Below the pieces are notes generated by a model. It saw only the letters and a list, made by a program, of their open reading frames with translations, did not search any database and had not been told where the DNA came from. Shown piece by piece: positions 1-8,320 of a DNA stretch of 64,000 nt. Both the position numbers and the translations under genes were made by a program. The DNA lies in the NCBI GenBank assembly GCA_900550395.1, contig URSD01000008.1:9617-73616 (forward strand), in the 5' to 3' direction. Position 1 is the first letter of the stretch. The number at the start of each line of letters is the position of its first letter. This stretch comes from an uncultured Porphyromonadaceae bacterium (GTDB lineage Bacteria; Bacteroidota; Bacteroidia; Bacteroidales; Muribaculaceae).

Positions 1-119
1 GACGACAGCATAGCCAGCCCGCGGGCCATGTAGCCGTCTGTCGTCGTGGAGTTTATCTGAGCCGTAGCCATGACAGCGGAGACCATCGCCGCGGCAGACA
101 ATATGGTAAGTCTTTTCAT
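1..119 (-). CDS. Exported protein, N-terminal fragment (cut by window edge)
   Basis: Reading the minus strand from an ATG at 119 gives MKRLTILSAAAMVSAVMATA followed by QINSTTTDGYMARGLAML, open to the window edge (39 codons). The first 20 residues are a textbook Sec signal peptide with cleavage after ATA. The family cannot be named from so little; the DGYMARGLAML stretch would fit the first helix of a TPR-type protein, but that is a guess. It is divergent from mutL, with about 140 bp between the two starts. Confidence 0.7.
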   Translation of the reverse strand, partial: MKRLTILSAAAMVSAVMATAQINSTTTDGYMARGLAMLS

Positions 120-257
120 CGATAGAAATGTGCTAATTTCATGCAAATATACGGAGAATTCCCGACATATCGGAAACAGAACACATAGATATTTAAAAAA
201 GTGTTTCCTCCGGCCGTAGCCACGGATTTTTTCGTAATTTTGTGAAAATTTTGAAGC

Positions 258-2162
258 ATGGATCCCGATATAATTAAAGTATTGCCCGATTCCGTGGCAA
301 ACCAGATAAAGGCCGGCGAGGTGGTGCAGCGGCCGGCGTCGGTGGTGAAGGAACTGGTAGAGAATGCCGTGGATGCCGGAGCTACGTCCATAAGCATCGT
401 GGTGAAGGACGCCGGACGCACGCTCATTCAGGTCATCGACAACGGCTCCGGCATGTCGCCGGCCGACGCACGCATGGCTTTCGAGCATCACGCCACCAGC
501 AAGATAGCAACCGCGGCCGACATGTACACGCTCCACACCATGGGATTCCGCGGCGAGGCACTGCCTTCCATAGTATCGATGGCTCAGGTGGAGCTTCGCA
601 CCATGCGCAAGGGCGACGAGATGGCTACCCGCCTGTGCATGGCCGACTCGAAATTCGTCAGCAGCGAGGCCGTCACTGGCGTACCTGGCACCAACATCAT
701 GGTACGCAACCTCTTCTACAACGTGCCGGCCCGACGCAAATTCCTCAAGAAGGACAACGTGGAGCTGGCGCAGATACTGCGCGAGTTCGAACGACTGGCC
801 CTGGTGAATCCCGGCATCGACTTCACGCTGATAAGCGACGGAACCACCCTCCACCAGCTGCTGCATGCCTCGGAGAAACAACGCATCATCGACCTCTTCG
901 GCAAGGCGCTGGACCGTTCGCTGTTGCCGGTTGCCACGGCATCGCCATTCGTGCGCATCTCGGGATTCATCGGGCTGCCCTCGGCGGCCAAGAAGCGCGG
1001 CTATCAGCAGTTTTTCTTCGTCAACGGCCGCAACATGCTCCATCCGTTCTTCCACCGCGCCATCCTCGACTGCTACACGCCTCTTATCGCCGCCGACGCG
1101 CGCCCGAGCTATTTCATAAGCTTTGAGGTGGACCCGGCCAACATCGACGTCAACGTGCATCCGCAGAAGAACGAAATCAAGTTTGAGGACGAGATGGCTA
1201 TCCGCGAGGTGCTTGTGGCTGCCGTCAAGGAGAGTCTTGGGCGCTTCAATGTCAGCGGAGCCATGGATTTCGACATGGACGACGCGCCCTTCATCCCGGC
1301 TATTGACCCGCGCCTGCACGTGGCTACGCCGGAAGCATCGACCGACGACGGCTATAACCCTTTCACCACTCCCGCGGCCGACACTCCGGCGGCCACACGC
1401 GGCAGCCGCATAAACGGCGCCATGCCTCCCGCCACGGCCTCGCATCGTGCGCCAACCGACTGGCAGAAACTCTACGAACAATTTGCCGGCGAACGTGCCG
1501 CCGGACTGGAGGAAGTGCGCGGAAGCGCCCTAAACAATGTGCCGGAAGCTCCGGCCGATAAGCCTGACGACGTTCTGCCGGGCATGGCTGCGGCTCCCGG
1601 CGCAGCGGCCTGTCTGCAACTGCGCGGACGCTACATCGCCGTACCCGGAGCATCAGGACTGATGATTATCGACCAGCACCGCGCCCACATCAACGTGCTG
1701 TACTCACAGCTGCTTGCCGCACGCCGCGAAGGCTCGTCGGCCACACAGGCTCTCATCTTCCCGGACATGGTGCAGCTCACTCCGGCACAGTCGGCCGCAC
1801 TCGCGGCAGCCGCCGACGTAGCCGCCGACATGGGATTCGACATCTCCCGCGGCGAGGGCACCACCTGGGCTGTAAACGGCGTACCGGCCGACCTCGGCAA
1901 GAACGCCCCGGCCGAACTGCTCGTTGCCATGGCTGAGGAACTTGCCTCCACAGGCGAGAGCGACGGACCGGGACTGCGCTCGGCGGCCGCGCTCGCGCTC
2001 GCGCGCAGCGCAGCCATCCGCGCCGGACGCATACTCTCCAACGACGAGATGGAAACCCTCACCGCCGACCTCATGCGGTTGCCGGCACCGGCCTATACTC
2101 CCGACGGACTGCGCGTGATGGCGGTCATCGACAATGACACCGTTGACAATCTCTTCCAATGA
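258..2162 (+). CDS. mutL: DNA mismatch repair protein MutL
   Basis: MutL is the ATP-dependent matchmaker of mismatch repair, linking MutS to strand incision. The N-terminal GHKL ATPase is intact: KELVENAVDAG (catalytic Glu32), DNGSGM (61-66) and GFRGEAL (about 95-101), then the transducer domain. A Pro/Ala-rich linker (about 370-440) precedes the C-terminal dimerisation domain. There the endonuclease motif of MutL homologues, DQHA-x2-E-x4-E, reads DQHRAHINVLYS from Asp472, so both Glu positions are lost. This suggests a protein without its own nuclease, as in E. coli. 634 aa is normal for the family. The stop overlaps the next ATG as ATGA (2159-2162), implying translational coupling. Confidence 0.95.
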   Translation: MDPDIIKVLPDSVANQIKAGEVVQRPASVVKELVENAVDAGATSISIVVKDAGRTLIQVIDNGSGMSPADARMAFEHHATSKIATAADMYTLHTMGFRGEALPSIVSMAQVELRTMRKGDEMATRLCMADSKFVSSEAVTGVPGTNIMVRNLFYNVPARRKFLKKDNVELAQILREFERLALVNPGIDFTLISDGTTLHQLLHASEKQRIIDLFGKALDRSLLPVATASPFVRISGFIGLPSAAKKRGYQQFFFVNGRNMLHPFFHRAILDCYTPLIAADARPSYFISFEVDPANIDVNVHPQKNEIKFEDEMAIREVLVAAVKESLGRFNVSGAMDFDMDDAPFIPAIDPRLHVATPEASTDDGYNPFTTPAADTPAATRGSRINGAMPPATASHRAPTDWQKLYEQFAGERAAGLEEVRGSALNNVPEAPADKPDDVLPGMAAAPGAAACLQLRGRYIAVPGASGLMIIDQHRAHINVLYSQLLAARREGSSATQALIFPDMVQLTPAQSAALAAAADVAADMGFDISRGEGTTWAVNGVPADLGKNAPAELLVAMAEELASTGESDGPGLRSAAALALARSAAIRAGRILSNDEMETLTADLMRLPAPAYTPDGLRVMAVIDNDTVDNLFQ

Positions 2163-3718
2163 CAATCTCACGACTGATTCCCGTCCTCGCGGCGATTCTG
2201 TTATGCTACGCTACCGCCGACGCCACCCCAAAAGCGCAGGTCACGCAGGCCGATGTCGACGAAGCCATTGAACGCCTTGACGGCGCTATCGCACGCGGCG
2301 ACATATATACCGGTCTGCGCCGACGCCACATCGACAGTCTCGCGGCAAAAGCCACAGGACCGGACGCAGCGCCATACAACGAGGTGGCACACGCCTATGC
2401 CGGATTCAACAATGACTCCGCACTGGCCTACCTGCGCCGCGCCGAAGAACGTGCCTCCGGACCCGACCTTCAGGAGACACGCTTCCATCTCGCCGCCCTT
2501 CTGCCTCTCGCTGGTCTCTTCGACAGCGCGGAAGCGAAACTCGCACAGGTGGACACCACCATGCTCAGCCCCGAAGGACTGATAAAATACTACGACCATA
2601 CACGCCAGATGTACAGCTATTTCGCGGCATTCTTCTCACGCTATCCCGAACTGGAGAAGCGCTACGGCGCCCTCGCGGCGTCCATGCAGGAACGCCTGCT
2701 CGAACTGCTCCCGAAAGAAAGCGACGAGTACATCTTCAACGCCGGCGAACTTGAATTCGTGCGCGGCAACTACGACAAGGCAGGTGTGCTGCTGCGCGGA
2801 CTGATGGGCCGAAAAGGACTGAGCGACAAGCTGCGCGCACGCTCGGCCCATCACCTCGCTGCCATAGCCAGTGCGGAGGGCGACGAGACCGCGCGCACCT
2901 ACTATCTGGCCGAATCTGCAATAGCCGATATTCACTCGGCCACGCGCGAAATGGCCTCGCTCCAGGAACTCGGCACACTGCTGTATTCCCAGGGCGACAT
3001 CAACCGTGCCTACTCGTGCCTGTCGCTGGCGCTTGCCAACGCCGTGGAGTGCGGAGCCGACGTGCGCATGCTTGAAAGCGCGCGCGCCCTGCCCTATATT
3101 GAGAAAGCATACGCAGGCAAGACGGCCGAATCGCAGCGGCGCACCATGTGGGCACTCATCGCTATGGCGGTCCTCCTCGTCACCCTCTTTCTCACCCTGC
3201 TCACTCTGCGCCACGAGATGCGCCGCATGCAGCGCATGCAGCAAAGACTCAGCGAGGCCAACCGGTCCAAAGAAGTCTACATCAGCCAGTTCCTGACGCT
3301 GTGCTCTGTGTATATGGACAAACTGAAGCAGTTCAGCAAACTTGTCACCCGAAAAATCGGCGCCGGACAGGTCGACGACCTCTACCGCATGGCGAAAAAC
3401 GGCAAATTCGTCGAGGACGAGAGCCGAGAGTTCTACGAGGTCTTCGACAACGCGTTCCTACACATCTACCCCGACTTCGTGGCGCAGGTCAACACCCTGC
3501 TCCAGCCCGACAAACAGATTGAAATCAAGGACGGCGAAGGACTCAACACCGACCTGCGCATCCTGGCATTCATGCGTCTGGGCATCGAGGACTCATCGAG
3601 CATAGCGCAGGTGCTCAACTACTCGCTCAACACCATCTACGCCTACCGCAACCGACTTAAAGCCCGCGCCATAAGCCGCGACACCTTCGAGCGCGACATC
3701 ATGCGCATCGACTGCTAA
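2159..3718 (+). CDS. Membrane TPR regulator of the DUF6377 type
   Basis: A 519-aa protein with a signal peptide or signal anchor (cleavage possible near ATADA), a helical repeat region of TPR character to about residue 325, and one membrane segment at about 331-349 (WALIAMAVLLVTLFLTLLTL). A cytoplasmic coiled coil follows (MRRMQRMQQRLSEANRSKE). The end (RLGIEDSSSIAQVLNYSLNTI) resembles a helix-turn-helix. This is the layout of the Bacteroidetes DUF6377 family, thought to be one-component membrane regulators (family knowledge); the ligand is unknown. It overlaps mutL by 4 bp and is probably on the same mRNA. No terminator-like hairpin is evident directly after it. Confidence 0.75.
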   Translation: MTISRLIPVLAAILLCYATADATPKAQVTQADVDEAIERLDGAIARGDIYTGLRRRHIDSLAAKATGPDAAPYNEVAHAYAGFNNDSALAYLRRAEERASGPDLQETRFHLAALLPLAGLFDSAEAKLAQVDTTMLSPEGLIKYYDHTRQMYSYFAAFFSRYPELEKRYGALAASMQERLLELLPKESDEYIFNAGELEFVRGNYDKAGVLLRGLMGRKGLSDKLRARSAHHLAAIASAEGDETARTYYLAESAIADIHSATREMASLQELGTLLYSQGDINRAYSCLSLALANAVECGADVRMLESARALPYIEKAYAGKTAESQRRTMWALIAMAVLLVTLFLTLLTLRHEMRRMQRMQQRLSEANRSKEVYISQFLTLCSVYMDKLKQFSKLVTRKIGAGQVDDLYRMAKNGKFVEDESREFYEVFDNAFLHIYPDFVAQVNTLLQPDKQIEIKDGEGLNTDLRILAFMRLGIEDSSSIAQVLNYSLNTIYAYRNRLKARAISRDTFERDIMRIDC

Positions 3719-3734
3719 GCCCTTCTCAGACTGT

Positions 3735-3878
3735 TCAATAAAGAAGATACTTCTTGTCGTTCTTGCGCCATCCGGCCCGAAATTCCTTGTCCGTAAAAGA
3801 CACATTCAGGTCGGCCTGATACTCTTTGTCAACGAAGAAAATCTTCTTGTCCGCCCGGTAGGCCTTGTCGCAGAAGTA
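3735..3878 (-). pseudogene. Remnant of a DUF6150-like repeat protein
   Basis: The minus strand from 3878 reads YFCDKAYRADKKIFFVDKEY and continues QADLNVSFTDKEFRAGWRKN, ending at a TGA at 3735-3737. The repeated pattern (K-x-Y-x-A-D-hydrophobic-x-V/F) is that of the small DUF6150 beta-repeat proteins. A TAG lies immediately upstream (3879-3881) and no start codon precedes it in frame, so only the C-terminal 47 codons remain. It probably represents a decayed gene; an expressed peptide is unlikely. Confidence 0.5.
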
Positions 3879-3950
3879 CTATATCCCCTTATTCTCAAAA
3901 TTTTTTTTGCCATTTGTACAAAAACAGCATTCAAACGCGATTTCGTGTTG

Positions 3951-3958
3951 TAACTTTG
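3951..3958 (+). promoter_or_regulatory. Bacteroidetes -7 element ahead of the structured RNA
   Basis: TAACTTTG matches the TAnnTTTG element. No good TTTG box sits 20 bp upstream. Initiation would fall near 3965, giving a transcript of about 340 nt to the terminator at 4259-4302. Confidence 0.45.
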
Positions 3959-3962
3959 CACC

Positions 3963-4302
3963 GGCAAGAGGAGCTCGGCCGCAGAGGCGGCCCCCCTCTT
4001 ACCTATACACCATAAACTCTAAACTAAAGAGAACATTGACATTCTGTTACAAACCCGCCGCGCAGTCCGTCCGACAAACGGGCAGCAACGCATAGTGCAG
4101 GCTGGGGGCAACACATCGGGAACGGAGAGAGACCGGCATCTCTCCTAAAGGAACGCGCACGCCCGTTGTGTTAGGTGATAGTCCCCGACGTCAGGGTTGC
4201 CTTGTGACCCGCATCGAGCCAAGCTCGGCCAGCACGCCACGCGCACACAAACAACACAACAGCCGCATGCCAAAGGAGTGAGGAGCATGCGGCTGTTTTT
4301 TG
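3963..4302 (+). ncRNA. Candidate structured non-coding RNA upstream of rplU
   Basis: The stretch has no plausible reading frame but dense complementarity. AACACATCGGG (4110-4120) pairs with CCCGTTGTGTT (4162-4172), enclosing a perfect GGAGAGA/TCTCTCC helix (4124-4130/4139-4145). CGAGC/GCTCG forms a hairpin at 4215-4227. A closing helix is possible between GTG..GCTGG (about 4095-4105) and CCAGC..CAC (about 4229-4240). A -7 element precedes it and an intrinsic terminator ends it. It lacks the RNase P P4 core, the tmRNA tRNA-like 3' end and the SRP loop. Known Bacteroidales orphan RNAs with their own promoter and terminator exist, for example the Bacteroidales-1 motif, but membership cannot be judged by eye. 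Confidence 0.5.
4259..4302 (+). terminator. Intrinsic terminator of the structured RNA
   Basis: ACAGCCGCATGC (4259-4270) and GCATGCGGCTGT (4285-4296) form a perfect 12-bp stem with a 14-nt loop, directly followed by a run of six T. Confidence 0.9.
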
Positions 4303-4324
4303 TATATGCCTGAAGTTACTGAGC

Positions 4325-4443
4325 ATGACGAGAAACAGAAAGACATAAGGTCATAAGGAACAGAAGTTTTTTATATTGTTGAATATCAATTATTAATAAT
4401 TCTTATGTTGCTTATGACCTTATGTCTTTCTGTTTCTCGTCAT
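4325..4443. repeat. 33-bp perfect inverted repeat with 53-nt AT-rich spacer
   Basis: Bases 4325-4357 are exactly complementary to 4411-4443 (the arm begins ATGACGAGAAACAGAAAGAC). The spacer 4358-4410 is strongly AT-rich and has no reading frame. It lies between the RNA terminator and the rplU promoter. It could be a small non-autonomous mobile element or a cruciform; there is no U-run that would make it a terminator. Confidence 0.85.
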
Positions 4444-4502
4444 CCGTGCTAACTCCATTACTGCCCCCCTTACCTCTAAACTATAAACTAATCAGAAAAA
4501 AA

Positions 4503-4534
4503 TTTGGTCAAGTCGCTGAAAAGCTGTAAATTTG
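4503..4534 (+). promoter_or_regulatory. rplU-rpmA promoter
   Basis: TTTG at 4503-4506 and TAAATTTG at 4527-4534 are separated by exactly 20 bp, the canonical Bacteroidetes sigma-ABfr arrangement. Initiation near 4541 leaves an 85-nt leader before rplU, long enough for an autoregulatory fold, though none is obvious. Confidence 0.8.
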
Positions 4535-4626
4535 CAGGCATTTTTACCGCAACGGGCTTCGATCTAAGCGGAACGTCGAGAGATAAAGTTCCCGCCCGCC
4601 GGCTTAACTAACTAATGTTCAATAAC

Positions 4627-4947
4627 ATGTACGTTATCGTAGAAATTCAGGGACAGCAGTTCAAGGCAGAAGAAGGCAAGTTCCTGTATGTTCACTACCT
4701 CGGCGAGAATGCCAAGGAAGGTGACACCGTGGAGTTCGACCGCGTCCTCCTCGCCGACAAAGACGGCGAAGTGCTCGTAGGTGCTCCTACCGTAGACGGC
4801 GCCAAGGTCGTTTGCGAAGTGGCCGCAAACCTCGTGAAGGGTGACAAAGTCATCGTCTTCAAGAAAAAGCGCCGCAAAGGCTATCGCCGCAAAAACGGCC
4901 ATCGCCAGTATTTCTCCAAAGTCGTGATCAAACAAGTTGTTGCTTAA
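4627..4947 (+). CDS. rplU: 50S ribosomal protein L21
   Basis: L21 binds 23S rRNA in the large subunit. The sequence MYVIVEIQGQQFKAEEGKFL and the basic tail KKKRRKGYRRKNGHRQ are diagnostic. I start it at the ATG at 4627, matching the usual MYA/VIVEIQGQQ start; an ATG at 4615 would add MFNN. With 106 aa it is of normal length. rpmA follows after 21 bp, the universal rplU-rpmA order. Confidence 0.96.
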   Translation: MYVIVEIQGQQFKAEEGKFLYVHYLGENAKEGDTVEFDRVLLADKDGEVLVGAPTVDGAKVVCEVAANLVKGDKVIVFKKKRRKGYRRKNGHRQYFSKVVIKQVVA

Positions 4948-4968
4948 CCCCTAAAAACACTATCAGAA

Positions 4969-5229
4969 ATGGCACATAAGAAAGGTGTAGGTAGTTCTAA
5001 GAACGGCCGCGAGTCTGAAAGCAAACGACTCGGTGTTAAGATTTTTGGTGGTCAGTTTGCCAAGGCAGGCAACATCATCAAGCGTCAGCGCGGCACAGTC
5101 CACCATCCCGGCCTCAACGTAGGCATGGGCAAGGACCACACGCTCTACGCCCTCATCGACGGCAATGTACTCTTTACCGTCGGTAAGGAAGGACGCAAGT
5201 TCATCAACGTCACTCCCGTCGAGGCGTAA
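4969..5229 (+). CDS. rpmA: 50S ribosomal protein L27
   Basis: 86 aa beginning MAHKKGVGSSKNGRESESKR with the typical conserved glycine-rich N-terminal arm that reaches the peptidyl transferase centre; the body (GGQFAKAGNIIKRQRGT, HHPGLNVGMGKDHTLYA) is standard. There is no cleavable N-terminal extension of the Firmicute type. It is cotranscribed with rplU and followed by a strong terminator. Confidence 0.97.
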   Translation: MAHKKGVGSSKNGRESESKRLGVKIFGGQFAKAGNIIKRQRGTVHHPGLNVGMGKDHTLYALIDGNVLFTVGKEGRKFINVTPVEA

Positions 5230-5260
5230 GCCCGAGGAGCGACCGACATCCGGCTAACAC

Positions 5261-5310
5261 AGCAGCGCCCCGGTTCCGAATGTTTCGGATTGCGGGCGCT
5301 GCTTTTTTTG
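5261..5310 (+). terminator. Terminator of rplU-rpmA
   Basis: GCAGCGCCC and GGGCGCTGC form a 9-bp stem with an inner tccgaa/ttcgga helix, followed by TTTTTTTG. Confidence 0.9.
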
Positions 5311-5347
5311 TGAACTCTTGCGGAGCTGCCGGTGTTAATATAACGAT

Positions 5348-6523
5348 ATGAAACCATCACATTTGCTCTGTGCCGTCCTGGCAGCAATAGCGCCGACGGC
5401 TTATGCCTACGATATTCAGGATGTGTGCGCGGCCCTCGACAGCGCATCGCCTTACCATGCCTCTGCTGTCTACGAGGTGCTTCTGCCACAGTACGAGGAC
5501 CCTGTGCGTTACAACGTGGAGCTGAATTCGGTCGTGACGCCGGGCGATACGCTCTCACGGTGCGACTATCTGATTGACTGGTCGATGCGCGCGCCCGGCG
5601 GCGAGAGCCGCGGCTTCAACGCCTATACGGGCGGACATCACTACCGCTTCCGCGACAAGCGCATGCAGGAATACCATGCCGACGCCGACCCGACGCCTTT
5701 CGCGCCGCAGGGACGGCTTGAGGCCGGCGTGCAGAGGCAGGCGCAGTTTGTGCAGCTGCTGCCTCAGTATGTCGCCGCCAGACTGAGGGAGATCGCCGCC
5801 GACTCGTGCAGCAGCTACACCGTGCGGCAGGGCCGCGACGGCCGCACGGTCGTGGTGGAGGGTTCGCAGATCTATCAGGGCGTCGAGGCCCTCGGCTTCC
5901 GCTATGAATTCTCGCTGGAGGACGGCTTGCCCGTGGGCGCCGAGTTCTGCTACAATCCCTCGCAGGTGAGCGAGCAGACGGTGAGCGTGAAGTACGGCGC
6001 CCCGGCCGCCCCCGGCGTGGAGGCGTTCGGCGAGACGCAGCTCATGGAACTGTATCCCGACGCTTTCGGACGCTACCGCGAGAACACATATACTTTCGAC
6101 AATCTGCCCGGCCGCCCGCTGCCGGCGTTCTCGGCACTCAGGGCGTCGGGCGAGCGCTATACCCACGGCCACGGCGAGGGCTTCGGCGCGCCTGCCGTCA
6201 TCGCCGTGCTCGACCCGCAGGTCGACGGCTCGGCCGCGCTGCTCTCTGCCTTGCGCGATGCCGTGGACGCCTCCCCCGTGACGGCGGTGCTCGTCGTAGC
6301 CATTACGGGCAGCCATGCCGACGATGCCGAGACTCTTGCCGGAACAAAGCGCGCCGACGAGATCGTGCTCGTCGGCGCGCGTGGTCTGGCCCGCAGTTGC
6401 GGCGTCACGGCCACCCCGGCCGTTATGGTAGTCTCGGCCGACGGCACCGTGCGCAATGTTCACAAAGGCTTCGGCGACCGTCTGGCCGAGGATGTTCTTC
6501 AGGAGGTAGCGCTGGCGCGCTGA
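5348..6523 (+). CDS. Exported LolA-like / thioredoxin-fold protein
   Basis: 391 aa with a signal peptide ending at AYA-YDIQD. The first half (about 25-230) resembles the LolA/LolB-like beta-barrel family seen in many Bacteroidetes exported proteins. The last 120 residues (VIAVLDPQ, GVTATPAVMVVSADGTVRNV) have the thioredoxin fold with the cis-Pro motif TP. The CxxC redox site is absent, leaving only ARSCGV, so a classical disulfide reductase role is unlikely. The gene stands alone after the rpmA terminator and is convergent with the SRPBCC gene. The specific function is not known. Confidence 0.6.
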   Translation: MKPSHLLCAVLAAIAPTAYAYDIQDVCAALDSASPYHASAVYEVLLPQYEDPVRYNVELNSVVTPGDTLSRCDYLIDWSMRAPGGESRGFNAYTGGHHYRFRDKRMQEYHADADPTPFAPQGRLEAGVQRQAQFVQLLPQYVAARLREIAADSCSSYTVRQGRDGRTVVVEGSQIYQGVEALGFRYEFSLEDGLPVGAEFCYNPSQVSEQTVSVKYGAPAAPGVEAFGETQLMELYPDAFGRYRENTYTFDNLPGRPLPAFSALRASGERYTHGHGEGFGAPAVIAVLDPQVDGSAALLSALRDAVDASPVTAVLVVAITGSHADDAETLAGTKRADEIVLVGARGLARSCGVTATPAVMVVSADGTVRNVHKGFGDRLAEDVLQEVALAR

Positions 6524-6530
6524 GGACCTA

Positions 6531-7094
6531 TTATTTCACCATTGCTCCCGATGACGGGTGACGCGGATGGTTGGTGTGCGTCTCCTTGCCTATGGTGTAC
6601 TTCACGAGCGCGTTCACCCATTTGCGGTTGAAGGCGTCGAAATAGTCGGCCGACACGGCGTTGCCTGTCACGGAGAACGCCGAGAGCACGTTCAGCTTCT
6701 CGCCTTTCTCCACTTCCAGCACCCATGCGTGGATGATGCGCATCGGTTTGCCTCCTTGCTTCAGGGTGGCCTCGCCGTCCCAGGTGATGCGGCCCACGCG
6801 GTCGCCCTTGGGCGGAATGGCCTCCAGCACGCGGAAATGGGCTGTGAACTCGGTGGTGTCGATGGTGAACTCTTCCTTCGGGTAGAGATGTGGGTCGTCG
6901 GTGTTCGGGTCGAGAGGCTCGGCATCCACCACCTCATGTACGAGTTTCTGTATGTCGCTGATGTTGGTGAGGTAGGGCCACAGCTCCTCGGCCGTGATGC
7001 CCTCGGCCGTAGCCTCGGCCTCCACGTTGATGTCGGCCTTCGCAGGGTCGTAATGCTTGGGCCAGATGATTCTGTCGTTAATCATAATAATCAA
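6531..7094 (-). CDS. SRPBCC / START-like domain protein
   Basis: 187 aa, apparently cytoplasmic, with the START/SRPBCC pattern: an early beta strand (INVEAEATAEGITAEELWPY), a central RVGRITWDGEA strand, HAWVLEVEKGEKLNVLSAFS, and a long C-terminal helix. Members bind hydrophobic ligands or act as polyketide-cyclase-like proteins; the ligand here is unknown. The ATG at 7094 gives MIIMINDRIIW; a start at MINDRIIWPKHYDP is equally likely. The 3' ends of this gene and the upstream plus-strand gene are only 7 bp apart. Confidence 0.7.
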   Translation of the reverse strand: MIIMINDRIIWPKHYDPAKADINVEAEATAEGITAEELWPYLTNISDIQKLVHEVVDAEPLDPNTDDPHLYPKEEFTIDTTEFTAHFRVLEAIPPKGDRVGRITWDGEATLKQGGKPMRIIHAWVLEVEKGEKLNVLSAFSVTGNAVSADYFDAFNRKWVNALVKYTIGKETHTNHPRHPSSGAMVK

Positions 7095-7176
7095 AGATTT
7101 GTTCTTCGATTACAATAACAACCGACACCCCCGCTTGGTTGGAGTCCGCGTCCCGAACCCGCGTGAATAAAATAAG

Positions 7177-7220
7177 CGAGGCTACCCGACAAAGTGGCAG
7201 CCTCGACTTTACTTTTTTTT
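7177..7220. terminator. Probable bidirectional terminator
   Basis: CGAGGCT and AGCCTCG pair around a CC/GG-extended loop. The plus strand continues into ACTTTTTTTT and the minus strand into CTTATTTTATT. On the minus strand it would end the Abi transcript. Confidence 0.65.
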
Positions 7221-7329
7221 ATAGTGCAAGGGTGTAGCGGCGAAGTCTACACCGGCACTTTTGTGTCGCAAAGGTAATACAATTATTTGAAACGAAAAAA
7301 TCTCGAAATAAGATTTAATGTTAAAAATC

Positions 7330-8208
7330 TCATATTGTAGATAAATCAGGTATAAGCGGCTTTAGATTGGGAGATTCAATAATGAGTGTCTCATATAGAG
7401 ATTTGATTGACTCGCTTAATTCAGCAGCGCGATTTGAAGATACTTGACGTATTATGTATATTATAACGCGCAGGGTACCAATAATGTTTCCGGACTCTTG
7501 GGGCGTTTGACGGGCAGGACCACGATTTATGCGTCGGGGCAAGCGCATATCATAGAGTAAAAGCCCGTGTGCACATAAGTTCCGGACTTGTCGGATAGTG
7601 TGCATGTAGTTTTCAAATGTTACAACTTGCCGGATGCCGAATTTATGAGCTATGAGGATTTTATCTTCCGGCTCTTTGAGCTGTTCGTATAATTTTAGTA
7701 TTGCACCAAAAGTCATATACTCCAGTGTCTTCCATGCGGGTGCGTAACGGTCGTTTGGATTTTTCTGATGGTGACGGTGAATTATGGGGTTGCGTTTGAA
7801 TTCCAAAGTATAGACCTTGTTATCAAACTCGGAGGCATAGGTACGGTTTACAATCGCAGGACTAACGAACCAAATAGGGTTGGAGCTATACTTGTTTGAG
7901 AGATTGTAAATTAATGATGTACGGAAAGCAATCTCAATGCGGATGAGATAGCGCATTAGCATCAGTCGCAGATCAAAGTCGAAGTAATATAAATTGACCG
8001 CGTCTTCGAAAGTAGCCCCGTCAATATATTTATGAGTGCGGTTGCTAAGGCTGGGATATGTCTTCTCAAAAGGGAACAGATAGAAGCCAAGTCGGTAATA
8101 TCCTATATCCGTAAGGATTTCACGTGCCTTGTCTTCATTTATGACAGTCAGTCCTCTCGATTTGAGAAGGTCAAGCTGTTCATCTACCGTAGTTGCCTGC
8201 TTCGTCAT
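7330..8208 (-). CDS. Abi family (AbiD/AbiF-like HEPN) abortive infection protein
   Basis: A 292-aa protein of the Abi_2 family: the N-terminal TVDEQLDLLKSRGL and IGYYRLGFYLFPF blocks, YYFDFDLRLMLMRYLIRIEI, and a C-terminal VRNLCAHG. The last supplies the R-x4-H motif (about Arg207-His212) of HEPN ribonucleases, the proposed toxic activity in phage-triggered abortive infection. I start it at MTKQATTVDEQ (8208), the position usual for the family; an in-frame ATG at 8229 is possible. The gene is clearly more AT-rich than its neighbours and stands alone, with terminators on both sides, which suggests horizontal acquisition. Confidence 0.85.
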   Translation of the reverse strand: MTKQATTVDEQLDLLKSRGLTVINEDKAREILTDIGYYRLGFYLFPFEKTYPSLSNRTHKYIDGATFEDAVNLYYFDFDLRLMLMRYLIRIEIAFRTSLIYNLSNKYSSNPIWFVSPAIVNRTYASEFDNKVYTLEFKRNPIIHRHHQKNPNDRYAPAWKTLEYMTFGAILKLYEQLKEPEDKILIAHKFGIRQVVTFENYMHTIRQVRNLCAHGLLLYDMRLPRRINRGPARQTPQESGNIIGTLRVIIYIIRQVSSNRAAELSESIKSLYETLIIESPNLKPLIPDLSTI

Positions 8209-8320
8209 ATTTTGTACTGGAATATGCAAAATTACAGATTTACCATGAGATAGCCAAACGGCCTTTCGCTCGAAGAAATTTGCGACGATATAAAATCAAA
8301 ATTCGAGTTATAAAACTATT

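Noticed and set aside
3963..4302. tmRNA, RNase P RNA or tRNA cluster
   Set aside because: None of the conserved cores (tRNA-like end, P4, cloverleaf) could be found.
7330..8208. Prophage or integrative element around the Abi gene
   Set aside because: No integrase, attachment repeat or tRNA; only a single AT-rich gene.
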